DNA of 64,000 nucleotides from Paragonimus skrjabini miyazakii (GCA_014338405.1 JTDE01000236.1:126792-190791); one strand, 5' to 3'. Counted from the first letter of the stretch, positions 11,828-25,069 are shown. Translations and numbers: made by a program. Notes: a model not told the origin generated them from the sequence alone.

Positions 11828-14800
11828 ACTCCAATCTTGAGAGAATTTACAGCTGACAACATTTCTGTAAATTGTTTAGCAAGCAAATCGAAGACAATTC
11901 CTCTCAGAATTTGACAGGCATACTAATTTTAGAAATGCTTTCTCAAACTGAAAAGGGATTTGCTGGTCATGTTTTACGTCCAAACATTTTCAACCCTATT
12001 GCAACTACGTTTGGACCACTCATACTCCTCATTGATTGCTTTGCTCTCCGATCATGTTTGGATCATAAGTTTTAACACTCTTTTGGATCACTGGGATGGT
12101 TGTTCAAGATATTTTGTGTCTCAGTTTTAAGGAAATGTTTCCAACAATAAATAGCATGGAAATGGCTTTTCAAAATTTTCCGTTGGTCCCATTCACTTTC
12201 TTTATTATGAGCTTTTCATGAGTATGCTTATTTTATCTTTACGTTATGGTTGTCTATCCAATTACCATACCATTAGCTCGTAGTTATCATGAATTTTTTC
12301 TTAAACCCAACAGTTTTGCAAGAGAATCAATCAAAAATCGGAATGAATAACTTGGAAAGTTTATTTTTATCTACTCGAAACATGTTTATACAAATGATCA
12401 ATTTTGATCTCCTGAGGTGCTTAAGGAAGCTTGTCGAAGTGACAACGTTTATTTCAGATATAACTTTGAACTGTCTAAAGTTCCGATGTTTTTCAATCGA
12501 TTAGATAATTGCCACATAGCTATCTACTTTTACCTGGTTGACGTAATATTGAGTTACCGTTTTAGTTAGATGATGTGCGGATTTTCTGTGCAACTATCTG
12601 CAATACTTTCAATGATTGTTAGTACAGTAGCAGAGCGTAACAGAAGAATTTTACATCATTCACTCTGTAGTAAATTGTATAAACATTTAAACTTGGATTA
12701 TAAAAGCATTAGCGTACATTACAGTCGGCGCATTAATCACAGCTATTCATAATAAACAATTACGTACAAAAGTGGTATTGCTGTTAAAAAGCGTATAACT
12801 TGTATAATAAATCCTTATTTTATGTATACATAGTAATTCCATAGACCATTCAATGGATCAAACCATTTTTACACTGATACAGAAAAGTTGTACCATTGAG
12901 TAGCTCAGACCTGTCATTGTTCGAGTGGAAATATTTTGTAAACTTGAGGAAAATTCTGAACCGTTCGTCTAAAAAATTAACTTGTAAAAATACCGGAACT
13001 TATAAGTTTTACAAAAAAAATTGAAACATTTTTGAAATATGCTCATGGGAACCACTAACGGTAGAGATAAATTGATTTATGTGAACAAGGTTCTTCACTT
13101 ACGAGTGATGTCTGGTTGACTAATGGAACCAGACAACAACCGAAATGGCAAAACACGAAAGTCACTTAGACAATTGTGGGAAGGAAGAGATAAATTAAAA
13201 ATTACAAAAATGTCAATTATAACCCTCCAGCAAATTAAGTCAAATGTTTTTAGGATTATTGGAACCATTGTAATTAAGTAAAGAAATGTATTAGCGGCAA
13301 TTCAAAAAAGAGAAAAAGACTCGAATACATGAATAAGTAATAAAACATCATATTTCTAGAATATTTTTCGTCGTTTCTACACCCATTAACAAAGCTACTA
13401 CATAGTATATTAATACAAACATTTTTGACAAGTATAATAGATCGAAATTCGGTTAAAATGAAATCTGCTAGACTGTAGTCTTCGACTTAAGTATTCAAAA
13501 CTAATCACAGTCGATCTGTTTGAGTATCTACATTGAGGTAACCGGAAACCTATCTTTTATCTAATAAAGTCTTATCTGTGAGCGAACGTGTACAATTGTT
13601 TTTGATGTTGCGGTTAACATTACAGCCGTAATTCCAGCATCTGTTCAATCTCGAATGAATGGTTTCACATCATTCTTCTCGTCCTGTTGTCCACTACATT
13701 CTTATGACGTAATTTTCATTGCGTGACGGCTTAGTCTGTTAACTGGCATCAGTTGTGCATCGAACTGATCAAACTGACCAGTTTTATTTAATGATTTACA
13801 CGTATACACAATGAAGTCAGTCAACGTGGCCTCTGCTTGTGAGTGTCCTTCTATTGTCATGACCAAAACCCGGAAAGGCCTATCCAATAAGTGTCGTTGC
13901 ACAGGCCAGTAACATTTTAGGTGAGAAAATCTGGCTAACGTGGCCAAAATTCGGAGAAACTTGTCAAGTCCATGACAACTTTTAAGAAAAAGGCGTGATT
14001 GCATTCATGTATTATATCGATCTAGCCAATCTGCATGGATAACAAAATCTTTTTTCACTAAACTTTCTGAAAAGTGGCAGTCAAGTATTGCGTCTTCCAT
14101 CCGAAGTTTAGAAAACTGGCATGTTTGGCACCAAACAAAAACTTCACAGTGTAAAACAGTTCTGTCACTAATAAATCCTAATACGATTGGTGGATAGATC
14201 TGACAACTGATTCATTAGCCTTTGGCCACCGTTGACGGACGTTTCATGCCAAATCATTTTAGTCATTGTAATCATAGAGTAATTCACAAAGCAGAGAAAG
14301 GTGCAAAAAAATGAAACAATTGAGAATTCTTCACACAAATTCTGATTTTATTTTAATTCAGCGGAAAAATCCTTTCCATACATTACTGCACGCTCATTAA
14401 CAGCGACTTTTATGTCATTCAGCACTATTATGACCCAGATGAGACTGATGACTCGAAAGTCCAGGCCACTGTGCAGAGCAAGTGAGTTCGACTTGATCTG
14501 TTCAACAAGTCAAATTCTTTAAAAGAAGAAATCATTGTGCAAATCGCTTTATCTCAGACGCAGCTGAATATTCGTCAGTGAATCATAATAATTCCCATTC
14601 TTGTAAACTATTTATAGAGTGAGAAAGACTGGATCTTTACATATTATCAATGAAGAGAGTGGTTGGCATTTTTGACAAATTCCTCAACCAAACATTCCAG
14701 TCTACTTCGCAATAAAATAAGTCATCATAAGTTTGGTAAAGGCTCCTAAAAGAAACACACCAGCTGAAAAATGTTAAAAAATTTGTCCGATTTAACAACA

Positions 14801-15295
14801 AAATGCAACTAACGGAGAGAAATTTACCGTGGAAAACATGGTCACGTTTATCTATCTTCCGCGTATACAGTTTATCGGAATACATAAAGGTAAGTCATGT
14901 TATGAGCAATATACGCTTAAATTATTATGGGAAAATAATCACTAATATGCCCTCATGTCACTTTCGTTCACTAAACTTTTAATAAATATGATAACTGTCA
15001 CAAACGTGCTAGAGATAACTAGAAAATGCTTGTAAATGCTTTGCAAGCAACATTATTTTAACGACTGTGAAGTAAAAATAAATAGACTTCTTGATTCAAC
15101 TGAAATAGATCTATGGAATTCAGGATCACTATCGGCAGATTCATTAACACTGCAGATAGACTGAACGATAGTAATCAATTATGTCATTGTTGTATTCGAA
15201 AGCTTAATGGTCAAAGGTTACAAAAAACTGAGCTCATTGTATTTAATAGAATACTTCCTGTTAATGATAAAATGGGGAACCATGAGTTGACTTAC

Positions 15296-15493
15296 GGCAC
15301 ATCTAGGCTGAAAGTTTTCTTTCCAACATTTCGTACAATATGGGCTGTCATCTTTGACATGAAACGATTGATTGGCCAGTTTGCAACGGCAAATGGTGCA
15401 GAGAAAACAGTCCGGATGCCATTTTCGATCCAACGCTGTCAGGATACTCCCGGATGTGAATGGTTGAGCACACTTGGCGCACATTCCCGACAT
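15296..15493 (-). CDS. two-LIM-domain protein, exon 1 (start and first LIM domain)
   Basis: This is the first coding exon of the small LIM protein: 66 codons, phase 0, ending at a GTAAGT donor. The start is the ATG at 15493, the first ATG in the frame, with A at -3; upstream codons to 15589 are open but lack an ATG. LIM1 zinc ligands are Cys5, Cys8, His26, Cys29, Cys32, Cys35, Cys53 and Cys56, with the typical WHPDCF block at 25-30. The eight-residue linker after Cys56 leads to Cys65, the first ligand of LIM2, and the exon stops one residue later. The plus-strand frame over it is a shadow. Expected role: a zinc-dependent adaptor for protein-protein binding, cytoskeletal or nuclear. At 118 residues in total it is LMO- or CRIP-sized, but the sequence does not look like either family. 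Confidence 0.88.
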
Positions 15494-16924
15494 GGTTGTG
15501 ACTAATAAAAGTAGTGGTGCACGATCCCAAACGCGAAAACCAGCGCGATAGCGCACAGAAAAAGGATGCAAACAGCTGCGTGCGTGCACAGAGAGAGATA
15601 AATAGACTTAGGCCGGTGACACCGGTAGTGAATTGGTGAACGATCGTTAAACCAATCCTACGGTTGGATGTGATGTGCCTGTTTTTGCGGAGGCGGGACA
15701 ATACGCCAATCATGAATATGGATAGGCATACCATGGACATCCTAAAGACGCGATCTACAGTCTTACTGATAACGATAATCCAGACTGGTGCAAACTGGCA
15801 CAGGCCCGGAACCCGTGACGTACAGACACTCAGACTTGTGTTGTACTGGCGAATGATGTGCACTGTTTCCTTGTTAATTAGCCAATGCGTTACTAAAAAT
15901 TCAATTTTACCTAACCCGGGGAGATGCAGATTAACGCTTCACGAATTTTTTTAAAAATTTGTAACCAACTCGCTTGTTTTTATCATTAACAGTGTTCTAA
16001 AATCAAACGTTAACACCGTTTTTAACGTCTGCTAATTATGACTAATCGATCACTTGTGATATTTCTGGCAACGGGATTAAAATAACCACACATTCGAGAC
16101 AAATTATCAGTTTACCTCTTCTCATAGGCACACTAATTTTGTTCATACACACCTCAGTCGTGGTTTTGTAATTAACCTGAAAATTAATGAAAGTGTAGGC
16201 TACAATTTGGGCAAGATACTCCAAAAAACCAATTGTCAGTAGTTCATCTGCATTAGAGCACTGTATTTCAAAGGCAATATACTACCACAATGTGACACCT
16301 AATGATTATTGGGTGTCATTCATCTTTAGCTGTGTGTATCTTCAGTCCTATAGCGTACGTACCTTGAAACAGGTTTTAAGTATAATTTCTTCTTTGTCTA
16401 AGCAGATGTTTTATAAACTGTCACAAAAATAGATGATAGCTAAAGAATATGTGAATTTTAAAAATGTCATGTTGAAAACATATCCTAGTATGCTTAATGA
16501 TAGATGTCAGCTTGTTAACCATATGCCGTAAGGTTTTGCACTCTTAAGATTACAAACAAAAATGGCGATATTATTTGCTAACGACTATAGTGATCCAGAC
16601 CTAAACATGCCCTATGTACTCTGCATTTTAAGTATAATTCTTGACAAAAACTGTTCGGCGGTTAAGTTTCACTAAGCTTAGATGGTAAAACTGAAACTGA
16701 ACTATTATCCAAAAACTACAATACGTGTTTAACTGTTGTCACCAATGAAGCGGCTGAGAAAAGAATAGTAAACAAGTTTTGCTGATGACACAATATACAT
16801 GGTAACTCCGTTGGTTTATTTTGAATTTTCAAATCCATGTTGGATAAGGAACAAAAGACAGCTCATTGAAATGTAACCAAGAACATGAAAATTACACAGA
16901 CATTCCGATGTGTATACGCTATCC
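15494..16924. other. upstream flank of the LIM gene
   Basis: It should hold the promoter and 5' UTR of the LIM gene on the minus strand. No TATA-like element at a convincing place and no other gene were recognised. The 15500-15860 part is richer in G+C than its surroundings. A 171-codon minus frame at 15348-15863 overlaps the LIM exon in another frame and has no motif. Confidence 0.35.
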
Positions 16925-17109
16925 GAGATGGCTAAGTGTCGCAGTCAATGGCGGACCTGTATCCATACCATTTCTAGTTCTTCCACTTAGTCTTGTTTTA
17001 ATAATTTTCAATCTTCTTAATAACGTTTTCTTCTAGGATATTCCACGTCACTGTTGAGGTCAGCGGCGGCCCGAGCCACAGTACCTTTTGGTCAGGCTCA
17101 TGGCTGTTG

Positions 17110-17141
<32 letters not shown>

Positions 17142-17142
17142 T
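16925..17142 (+). pseudogene. LINE 3' end with intact C-terminus, 3' UTR and TGA tail
   Basis: Codons 16925-16990 read EMAKCRSQWRTCIHTISSSS then Thr and a TAG stop. This is the conserved C-terminus of RTE-like LINEs (DMA.cRSQWR.C). A 3' UTR of about 120 bp follows, then (TGA)n at 17110-17142. It is truncated at the 5' side, as expected of incomplete target-primed reverse transcription. Together with 11310-11495 it defines the family's 3' end and shows the tail is a TGA repeat rather than poly(A). Confidence 0.75.
17110..17142 (+). repeat. (TGA)n microsatellite tail
   Basis: Eleven uninterrupted trinucleotide units directly follow the LINE 3' UTR. Confidence 0.9.
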
Positions 17143-19202
17143 TGAAACTCTTTGGCAGAAATACTTCAAGTCCTTGTAAGGATGCTTATTTATCACATCA
17201 TCCTAAAGTCGTGGGTGACTGTTTGAGAATAATTCGAAGATAGCATGGACTGCAAATGCAAAACTCAGCTTCTAAACTGAGACCAAAGTGACAAAACCTT
17301 CGTCACTGAATCGGATAACCCAATAGCTCCATCTGCAGAATTTGGGACTTATTCGGGCGGGAAAATCGAATGGAATCTGCATTAAATAATTTAATGCTAT
17401 TTACTTTACTTTTCGTAAATAAAGCCAGTTTGTATGTCCCGCAATCTACGCTAATCAACTGTTGTATAGTCAAGGCGTAGTTGCCATGAAGAACAGATAA
17501 TTGATCTACTTGATGCCTGTTCATTAGGAATATTGTAAAAAAAGAGTACATTAGTAACTAGCCTGTAGCACATAAAGTTCTCTGTCACTCCTGGTCCAAA
17601 TGGTCTAGTAGCAACTTATACACGACATCTTACTCTACTCCATAACCCGTGGAATAAGTTGTTCTATCACATACTTCACTGATCGCAATAGCCCTTTTTA
17701 GTCTATCTAATTGTAAGCTACAATGTTGAAAGTTTTTAGATATTATTTTTGTATCATTTGTTGACATCATATTTTTTTTGAAACATACCAGGCGTACCAT
17801 TTTTTAATATTAAGATAATCAGCTCACTCAGGTTTGCTACCTCTGTCTCCAATGTAATCATATACTTAGAAGAGTAGCTATATAAAACTTTTACTATTGC
17901 ATGGGTACCTTTAATTTCAGAAGTGTGACAGTTTCTTAGTAGTCTGGTAGGATCTGATTAAAAGGGGAATTAAAACAAGGAAGCTGTGATAATTTGCAAA
18001 TGAAATCCAGCCATCCACTTAAAATAGCCGCCATATTCTCAGTTTTCTCTTGCTGGGTACTTAAAACTCCAGTCTACAGGATGATTTGCCGGTTTGGAGT
18101 CAGATAGAAATGAACCAAACTTAATGCATACAACCGGGGACTATTAAATGACGAACGAGGTTTGTTTTATGGGTTTGATATTAGTGTGCATTGCGAAAAA
18201 TAAAAGAAGAAAATAATGAATAACGTGAGTGAATTAGAACGTTTACCAATCAATAGACTCTGTGAATGCTAACAGTTACTCCGGAGTAGTTTAAAGCGTA
18301 AGTTGAAATGTTGGTAGTCCATGTTCCGCTCTGTACTCAAATGAACGTAGAGATCAAGGTTACGCTGTCAAATTCCATGGACCTCAACAACTATCAACAC
18401 TGGGAACCTGCCTATTTTTGAACGAATTCGATGTATTAGTTTGCTGATATAACCTACATTTTTCTTACTAAATTGATGATCGGAACGTCTCCAGTGACCT
18501 CACTAGCTTGAGCATTTTGCTCACAAAAGTATCCTCTAAGAGATGATGAATCCATCTCTCCAGTGTGAAATGAAAAATGAACGTTATTTTACAGGCCAAC
18601 AATAGGTCTTTAGCGATTAATTACGTTCAGTTCAGTATTTACCTCGATGAGTTGAAACATGTTCATGTGGTAACAGTTTAGTTCTCCATACGTGACTTGT
18701 TCAGGTGGGTTGATGAACCCTTTTGCTGTGAAATGAAAGACCTAGTTACATCTATTGGAAACTGGTCTGAAGGGAAATTTTTATGTAGCTTAAGCAGGTC
18801 GTATAGACTGAAAACTATTGTCCCAGTGGGATAAACACACCTGGATTTGATTGGGTACATAACACATTAAACATGATACCAGTGTGTCTTTCATTATTGT
18901 TGGGAAGATTCATCAAACTATGTTTTCACGAATCGATGCCATTTATTTCGTTACGGCGGTGTATAGTGAGCGTTGAGTAGCTTGAGAATACAGGCGTTAA
19001 CGACTCAGTAGTACATAATCTTGCGCGGACCGGCATGAGTACACCGGTTTACTTGCCACCAAGGCGGGCCTGCTGGCCCCAGAGTATGGTTCAACTATTA
19101 GATTCAGACGTTTATCCAAGATCGTCTGTAAGCAATATTCTCTTTTCCAATTATTTCGACGTGAAACACGTTGATCGTAAAGTTAAATTGTGCTGCCAAG
19201 CG
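17143..19202. other. stretch with no recognised gene
   Basis: There are short open frames only. A minus frame at 18678-18860 contains YDLLKLHK, which is reminiscent of the YGLPKLHK block of Penelope-type reverse transcriptase, but nothing else around it supports a PLE. From about 19200 down to 19020 the minus strand may continue the LINE described next, but it is too decayed to call. Confidence 0.35.
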
Positions 19203-20480
19203 CTATAACCTCCTAGACTTAGTGTGGGTTAGTATATCGTCTGTCTGACCGATAACTTCGCTGACAGACAGACGCCCCAGATCAGTAGCACAGATAAGCC
19301 TGAATAGTCTACACGTGTTCCCTGAGGCAGAGCCGGTTCCCGTTTCCCTAAATGTCTTCATTAGCCAAATCTCATTATCGGCAATCAGGCTACGCTTTAG
19401 CTTCCTATCGATATCTCTTGCACTTGCTATATGAACTATCAGGAGAAATGTTCTGTCTGACACCAACATGAATTTATTTGAGGTCCAACGTTGGTTTAAC
19501 CCACGAACTACCGTACCGCATGCTACAGTAACTGTTTCATGAATGTCCTGTGAGATTTAGGTTCAGCAGTTATTCGGATCTTCGGGGTCAAAAGTATTAA
19601 GCCTACTTTACAGGTAAGTTTAATTCTTACGCTCTATCGACCGTATTGTCAGTTTCTCAGCAGCCAACCATTATTGCCATTGGGGTCTTTGCTCAACGAA
19701 AGTGAGGACAAAACGGCAACGTACCAACGCATGATCTGAGTTGAAGTATGTGCTCCGATAAGAACGACAGTCCTGAATGGTGTTCCGCCACCTATAATCA
19801 ATACTTATGTGGTCTACTTGAGACAAGGCTTGACTCGGAAAAAGAGAGCGCCAAGTACCACAGTGACGCACATAAAGTTTTAAACTAGTTTTGGCTAAAA
19901 ATGGCTTTATGCTTAACACACAGTGGCAACAGTCGGCCACCATCATTTGAGTGGTGTGGTGTCATCCCTAACCTGTCATCTAAACAAGACTCAGCCTAAC
20001 CAAGACGGCCGCTCTAGGCGTTCGTATCTCTGGCCAAAGTGGCTGTATGAGAACCATGTACCGATCAAAGGAGAGCGGCCAGATCGGAATAAAAAACATC
20101 CTTCTCACTGACGTCACTACATCCAGTTGGGGCATAAGCGGACAATTGATTTATACCTGAAGATTTCTCACTTAGAGCTGGCTTCACGTGAACTTGTCAA
20201 GCGGAAGGCACAAGGCCTGCTGTTTATAGGAATCTAATGCAGCTGCGGTTGTCGTGTAATGCATTATACCTACTCCAGCCTGACTGGTAGTGGCGGCCGT
20301 GGAATCATCCGAAGTGTATGATCAGTATCAGATAGATTGTTTGAATATTGTTGGTTCTATACGGTGAATACTGTCCTGCACTTCAGTCTCTGAAATGCAG
20401 CAGACACTAAGATTCAACGAGTCTAATTTCCGTGCGTGAGCGGCCTGTTGACCTATCTGTTTTAGAGTGCGAGCGTTGGA
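19203..20480 (-). pseudogene. RTE-like LINE: endonuclease domain and linker to RT, decayed
   Basis: Landmarks appear on the minus strand in the right order. At about 20475-20350, ARTLKQIGQQAAHARKLDSL then CCISETEVQD is the start of the APE endonuclease. Near 20050, LARDTNA corresponds to the GDxNA block. At 19900-19690, QVDHISIDYRWRNTIQDCRS then SDHALV is the endonuclease C-terminus with its catalytic SDH. At 19420-19203, SGNTCRLFRLICATDLGRLS then VSEVI is the linker before reverse transcriptase. Stops and frameshifts separate the blocks and the reverse transcriptase itself is not readable. The endonuclease nicks target DNA for target-primed reverse transcription in active elements. This copy is inactive. 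Confidence 0.8.
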
Positions 20481-21590
20481 AGCACCTATATTAGTTCGGA
20501 TTCTAGGTTTAAGCAAGGGACGAGGGAGGCTTGAGGCTACATGATAAGGGATGGGACTTACCGACAGAGTGTTACTATGATTAGCTGTATAAGTTGTAGG
20601 ACCTGTTGGGTAATTAATAGAAATGGGGGTCGGGAAGTACCAGAGAGCTAAATTTGATAGGTCAGTGAGGGAGGAGTTAATAGTAGCATGTCTACGTCTG
20701 TCCACCCTGCTGTATGCAGCCGATAGGACGACCCGGTTTATAATGCAAGACGACCGATGCAGTGTGGAATTATTGGTGTGGGTATTCATGGTTGTGCGTG
20801 GGCTGGAATACTGCCAAGACGCCCAGGCCTAGACGAGAGAACGATTCGGGTTCCTAGCCTGTACCGCAAGACAGCTGGTGGGTGGCAGTGAACCGAAATT
20901 GGTAATTCTCCGGGAAAAGATGCTAGCCTTCTTCCAATACCCAACCTAGAGGACCAGGCAATTATGGTTTGTCAAACCTCTACCTATTCTTCCACCTAGT
21001 ACGAGTGACTTCATTGATGTAATCATGTTGCCGAAGATGTTGGTTAGAACACTAATAACGACGATGTCATCGATGATGATGATGAGTAACTCAATATCGT
21101 CTTTAAGATAACTCAAAGAAAAGCAACACTTAGAAAGTTTATCAGTTATTAGAGGTAATTAACCACTAAATTTCTATTTTTTTCCTATTGGCCGTAATTG
21201 TGTAGTCCACGCTAGGATCGCGAGTAGAAGCATTCGCTTCCGCTGTTCAGTACTTCTAAGCATGCCTGATACAAGAAGTCAGCTACAAACTCCGTTACAC
21301 TTCTTGTTGTGTACCAAATCGCAAACACCAATACTTGTACCTTACTGGTGAATTTCATTGATTTTTTCAGGCTTAATTATCATTACAAGTTCATTTTTCG
21401 ATTGTTGTTTCAATAACTTGCATTTGCGTGAGCTTTAACTGACTTTTCTGAGTAACAGCAAATGAACAGGAGTCAAACTTATGCTTTCTTTCTAGTTCCT
21501 TAGTTTTTTCCACTGGTTTCAGACTAGCTTACATTTGAACACCTATATCGACGGAGAACCTTCTTACAAGTAAAAAGTATGCCAAATAAC
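20481..21590. other. stretch with LINE 5' flank and unassigned sequence
   Basis: The minus frame running into the endonuclease begins at 20789 and may be the LINE 5' region. A short GATGATGATGATGAG run near 21072-21086 could be another repeat tail. Nothing else was recognised. Confidence 0.35.
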
Positions 21591-21596
21591 AATCCG

Positions 21597-21880
21597 AGCA
21601 TTTTCTGTGATTTCAACTTGAGGGAGAAATTTCGGCAACGGGTAATCGATTGGGGTTCACAGGACAGCTACAGTGTCTCCTCTGGAAGCGGTCAACCAAT
21701 CCTAGCATTTCTGGCATCAGAATGTAACTGAGCACTGGTAAATGATGTGAGATCAGTGGTACTTGGGTCCACATTATTGCCTCAAGAAGCCGTCACCGAG
21801 TTTCAAATTCTGGATCTGGTGAGAATATGCACCACTGACGATCTCCAACAAAAACAAAACCTCAGCCTATCATTTTTTCT
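21597..21880 (+). repeat. old HH-SINE copy with its 5' region
   Basis: CTGTGATTTCAACTTG, then ATCGATTGGGGTT, then GTGTCTCCTCT match the arms flanking the gap at 38676-39181. Further along, ATGATGTGAGATCAGTGGTA corresponds to the box A region, and GCACCACTGACGA at 21829-21841 is the start of a hammerhead. This is the only copy showing the 5' region and the ribozyme on one strand without an interruption, so it fixes the element's order and an approximate length of 430 bp or more. Confidence 0.6.
21829..21870 (+). ncRNA. degenerate hammerhead ribozyme
   Basis: The CTGACGA core is intact at 21835-21841, but stem II has collapsed into an A-rich run and GAAA reads AAAA. It is a relic only. Confidence 0.35.
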
Positions 21881-24800
21881 AGAGACTGAGTAAATTTCCA
21901 CGAGAATGAGAAGGCTACAATCATTTATGTGATGTTCAACTTATATAGAGGGTATTCATGGTTGAAACATTCACGGTTAAATAAAAAACGACTTGCAATG
22001 CTTACTCGGCAAATTCAACCGCAGTATTTCTCACCGTGTTTAGAAAATCTTGTTAAGTGCTAAGTTATTTGTTAAGATGGATTCGGAGTAAGGTAAATTC
22101 AAAAATATAATCCTACATGTATTCAGTCAGTGACGATACACGATTACCATTATATCTACAGTAATAACAGTACAGAAACATCGCAAATTCGCAATTATTT
22201 AACGTATTCAAGCAGGAAACATTTCTCTAGACTTTTTCATATCCATCGTCTCATGTGATGTACTGTCTGTTAAAAGCATATCTGACTTTGAGTCAGGTGA
22301 AATTTAGTAGCTCACACCCAACCTAGTGATTGCACATGGTTACACAAACAAATTTTGTGCAGTAAATTAGTTGTACATGAAAAATAAAGTCATATGTACC
22401 TAACAATAAAATGCGAAACTTACAGGCAGGGAATGGCTCACGCAACAATCAGGTGCAGTTCAAACCAACAAAGTAATTGATCTGTTTACCTTGTCGATCG
22501 ATATTCTTTATAACGAGAATGGTTTACAGTCTATTTGTCAGAACTAAACCCCGCTTATATACATATGGTGAATACAAGCATATGGGGTTTTGTTCAAATC
22601 AGCTGATAATTGATCTTTTACAGCAAGAATGTTATTGGTGTATTGTTGCAACAAATTATTCTGGATATGGTCAGTTGCATTAAAAATTAACGAAGTAAAC
22701 CTATGAAATTTTCAGCGATTTCATTTTTGCTGACCAGATCGGTCACTGAGGTAAAGGAGGGAATATAACATGCTTCTGACAAGAAAACTTAGCACAGGTT
22801 GAAGAAGAAGGATAGCTATACCACACGATTTACGTACACAAAATTCACGACCCTTTTTAGTGTAAATAGAACAGGTCAGTGTTATATCAACGTGGACAAA
22901 CAGCTGAGATCATTAAGGAACTATAGTCCACTTATCAGTCACTGTCGACATCATGATAGTGATAACTCTGTAAACAGTTGTTTCTGACCTTACAAACAAA
23001 AAAACTGTGCCTTCCGTAACTCCAAATACAGAACCAGAACATGATTGGTTTTGCGTCAGTGGAATGTAATGTGCAACGAATGATTTAGGCTGTTGTTTCT
23101 AGACAGCACTCTGATGTTATGGGTTAACATGACTTGTTGTTTGACCGACTTCGGGAGATGTTACCTGTTTTCAGTTTGTAACTGGAGCTCTAACCTGTCT
23201 AAGTAAGATGCACCGCACCCATTTAAATATCCAAGTCTAAAAGTGAATGTGATTGACATGAACACGATGTTTCACCTGAACTTAGATTGTGCTGAAAAAG
23301 TGCGCTGGGAAACAATATTACGGGATTTCGCAGTGGAACAAACTGGCCCGCAATAAATTACTCGGTATGCAGCAGGATCACTGGCGATTTGGCACTAGAA
23401 AACAGGTAGCAAAATCTGTCAGAGGATACGTTATGGGATACCAGCTTTTTGTTCTCTTTATTTATATTCCGCACAAAAATAAGAATGTTTGATTAGCGGT
23501 AGGTATTTGAAAAACTCATGTGCTTCAATCTGAGCTCTTACCACAATGGTTCAAAAGTTTTAACATGTCAGCGTTTTGTCGTCGTATCGTCCAAAATTTC
23601 ATCATGGCTTACACAACCAATAAGTTATTTTTGATTGTAGTTTATTTTCTTTCTGGATTTTTTCAAGAATTTTGTTTGTTCCTGCCCGTAACTTCCAGAT
23701 GTCATTAAAGAAACTGTGCAGCTGAGTGCTTCCGCTGTTGATATGGATCTTGAGATATGCGCTTCATCGTTACTAAAACCCATCCGTAATATGCACCACC
23801 GTTAGGATGTAGAGTCAACCAAAAATACGATAGGGTTTTCCAGGTGAATGACTTTGTAACCAATTCACGTTCTGTGGTGCGAGAAATGCAGATCACACAA
23901 GGTCTTCAACATCCCGTAGTTTGTACACTTCACTTGGGACCTTTAAACAACCTAGATTACGACGATCAAGTCAAACTATCAGGAACAAAACACTAAAGTT
24001 TCAAATAAATCACGTGACATTTTCAGGCATTCCATCATTGGTATATACAATGACTTCCGGTTAATTCGCTGCTTCGAAGGGGGGAAACATTGGAAAATTG
24101 TAAGAAGCGGTGATTTAACAGTAATTCCTTGAGTTTCTGAAGTTAATGGCAAGACGAATTTAGTTACCAGTTTGGTCAAAGCGAATTATTTATATGTCTC
24201 ACCAATGCACCCTCTCTTCATGCTAATGATATTATCGCTTGGTTGTTCCCATCAGTAAACGCAAGCCTCAATGCGTAAAAACACTATGTACTGGATACAA
24301 TTTACCTGTTGGTGCCTTTTATCAAGCAACATTTTCTGTGCTTATTCTTTCCATTCAGACAACTTCAATCTGTGTCAAATCTCGTGCAAAATCCGTATAT
24401 CTTCCCAGTGGTTGCATAAACTCCATGTCGTGACATAATCGCCTATAGTATTAGTAGAAACCATTTTACAAACATTTAATAAGAACATTTTTTAATCGTT
24501 TTTCAAGGACGACGTTACTGACCAAATATCTCGTCGTTTTTTTTGTTTTGTGATTATTTGACGAGTTTCATAGAGTTAAATTACTTTCTAACATCAAAAT
24601 CATTTTCAATAATTTTAAGGTAGCTTAGAATTCACCTTGAAGGAGTGCGTTTTTACATAGAATGAAATTAAACGATCTCTGATTCAATACCGAACTGACT
24701 GAAGTAAGTGATTAACTGGTATGCTGCTTACTCAATATACTTTCATTTCATACGTTTGTTATACTTACAATGTTAGGGTGGGCATTTTAGTATGTGGGCT

Positions 24801-25069
24801 TTTCTCCTCCATGCATAATGATGTAAATCAACGAGGTAATTTTAGACAAGCGTTTCATTAGAAATAATGAAGAAATATGGAAAGGGGAAAACGAAATCTC
24901 GTCTGTAATTAACTGTAGTCATGTATGTAATGCATGCAATAAAACATAGAAGTTGTTTCTGAAGTTCAAACAACCTTAACTCACCGACTGGTTTCAGAGC
25001 TGGTACTTGAATGAATTGATTAATTGAGTATGAATAATACTCACTTGGCTTGATTGAAAGCCTTCATAC
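21881..25069. other. stretch with no recognised gene
   Basis: AT-rich, with short open frames on both strands. No domain motif, tRNA-like promoter or known repeat was seen. Confidence 0.4.

Larger units (their letters stand above)
5419..15295 (-). other. intron of the LIM gene (about 9.9 kb)
   Basis: It begins GTAAGT (minus strand, 15295-15290) and ends in TTTACTTCAG (next to 5419). Inside are LINE relics (9313-9474, 11310-11495, 11627-11827), a decayed HH-SINE (8455-8620), a B-element (10187-10690) and a 57-bp direct repeat. No other coding exon was recognised on either strand. Stretches such as 6135-8450, 12000-13700 and 13900-15100 are AT-rich with nothing nameable. Confidence 0.7.

Noticed and set aside
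14453..14475. CTGATGA followed closely by GAAA as another hammerhead
   Set aside because: There is no room for stem II between the two core words and no stem I partner.
15348..15863. 171-codon minus-strand frame, the longest in the window
   Set aside because: It overlaps the LIM exon in a different frame and has no motif; the LIM frame with its zinc ligands and splice sites is the real one.
18678..18860. YDLLKLHK on the minus strand as a Penelope reverse transcriptase motif
   Set aside because: A single short block with no supporting RT motif on either side.
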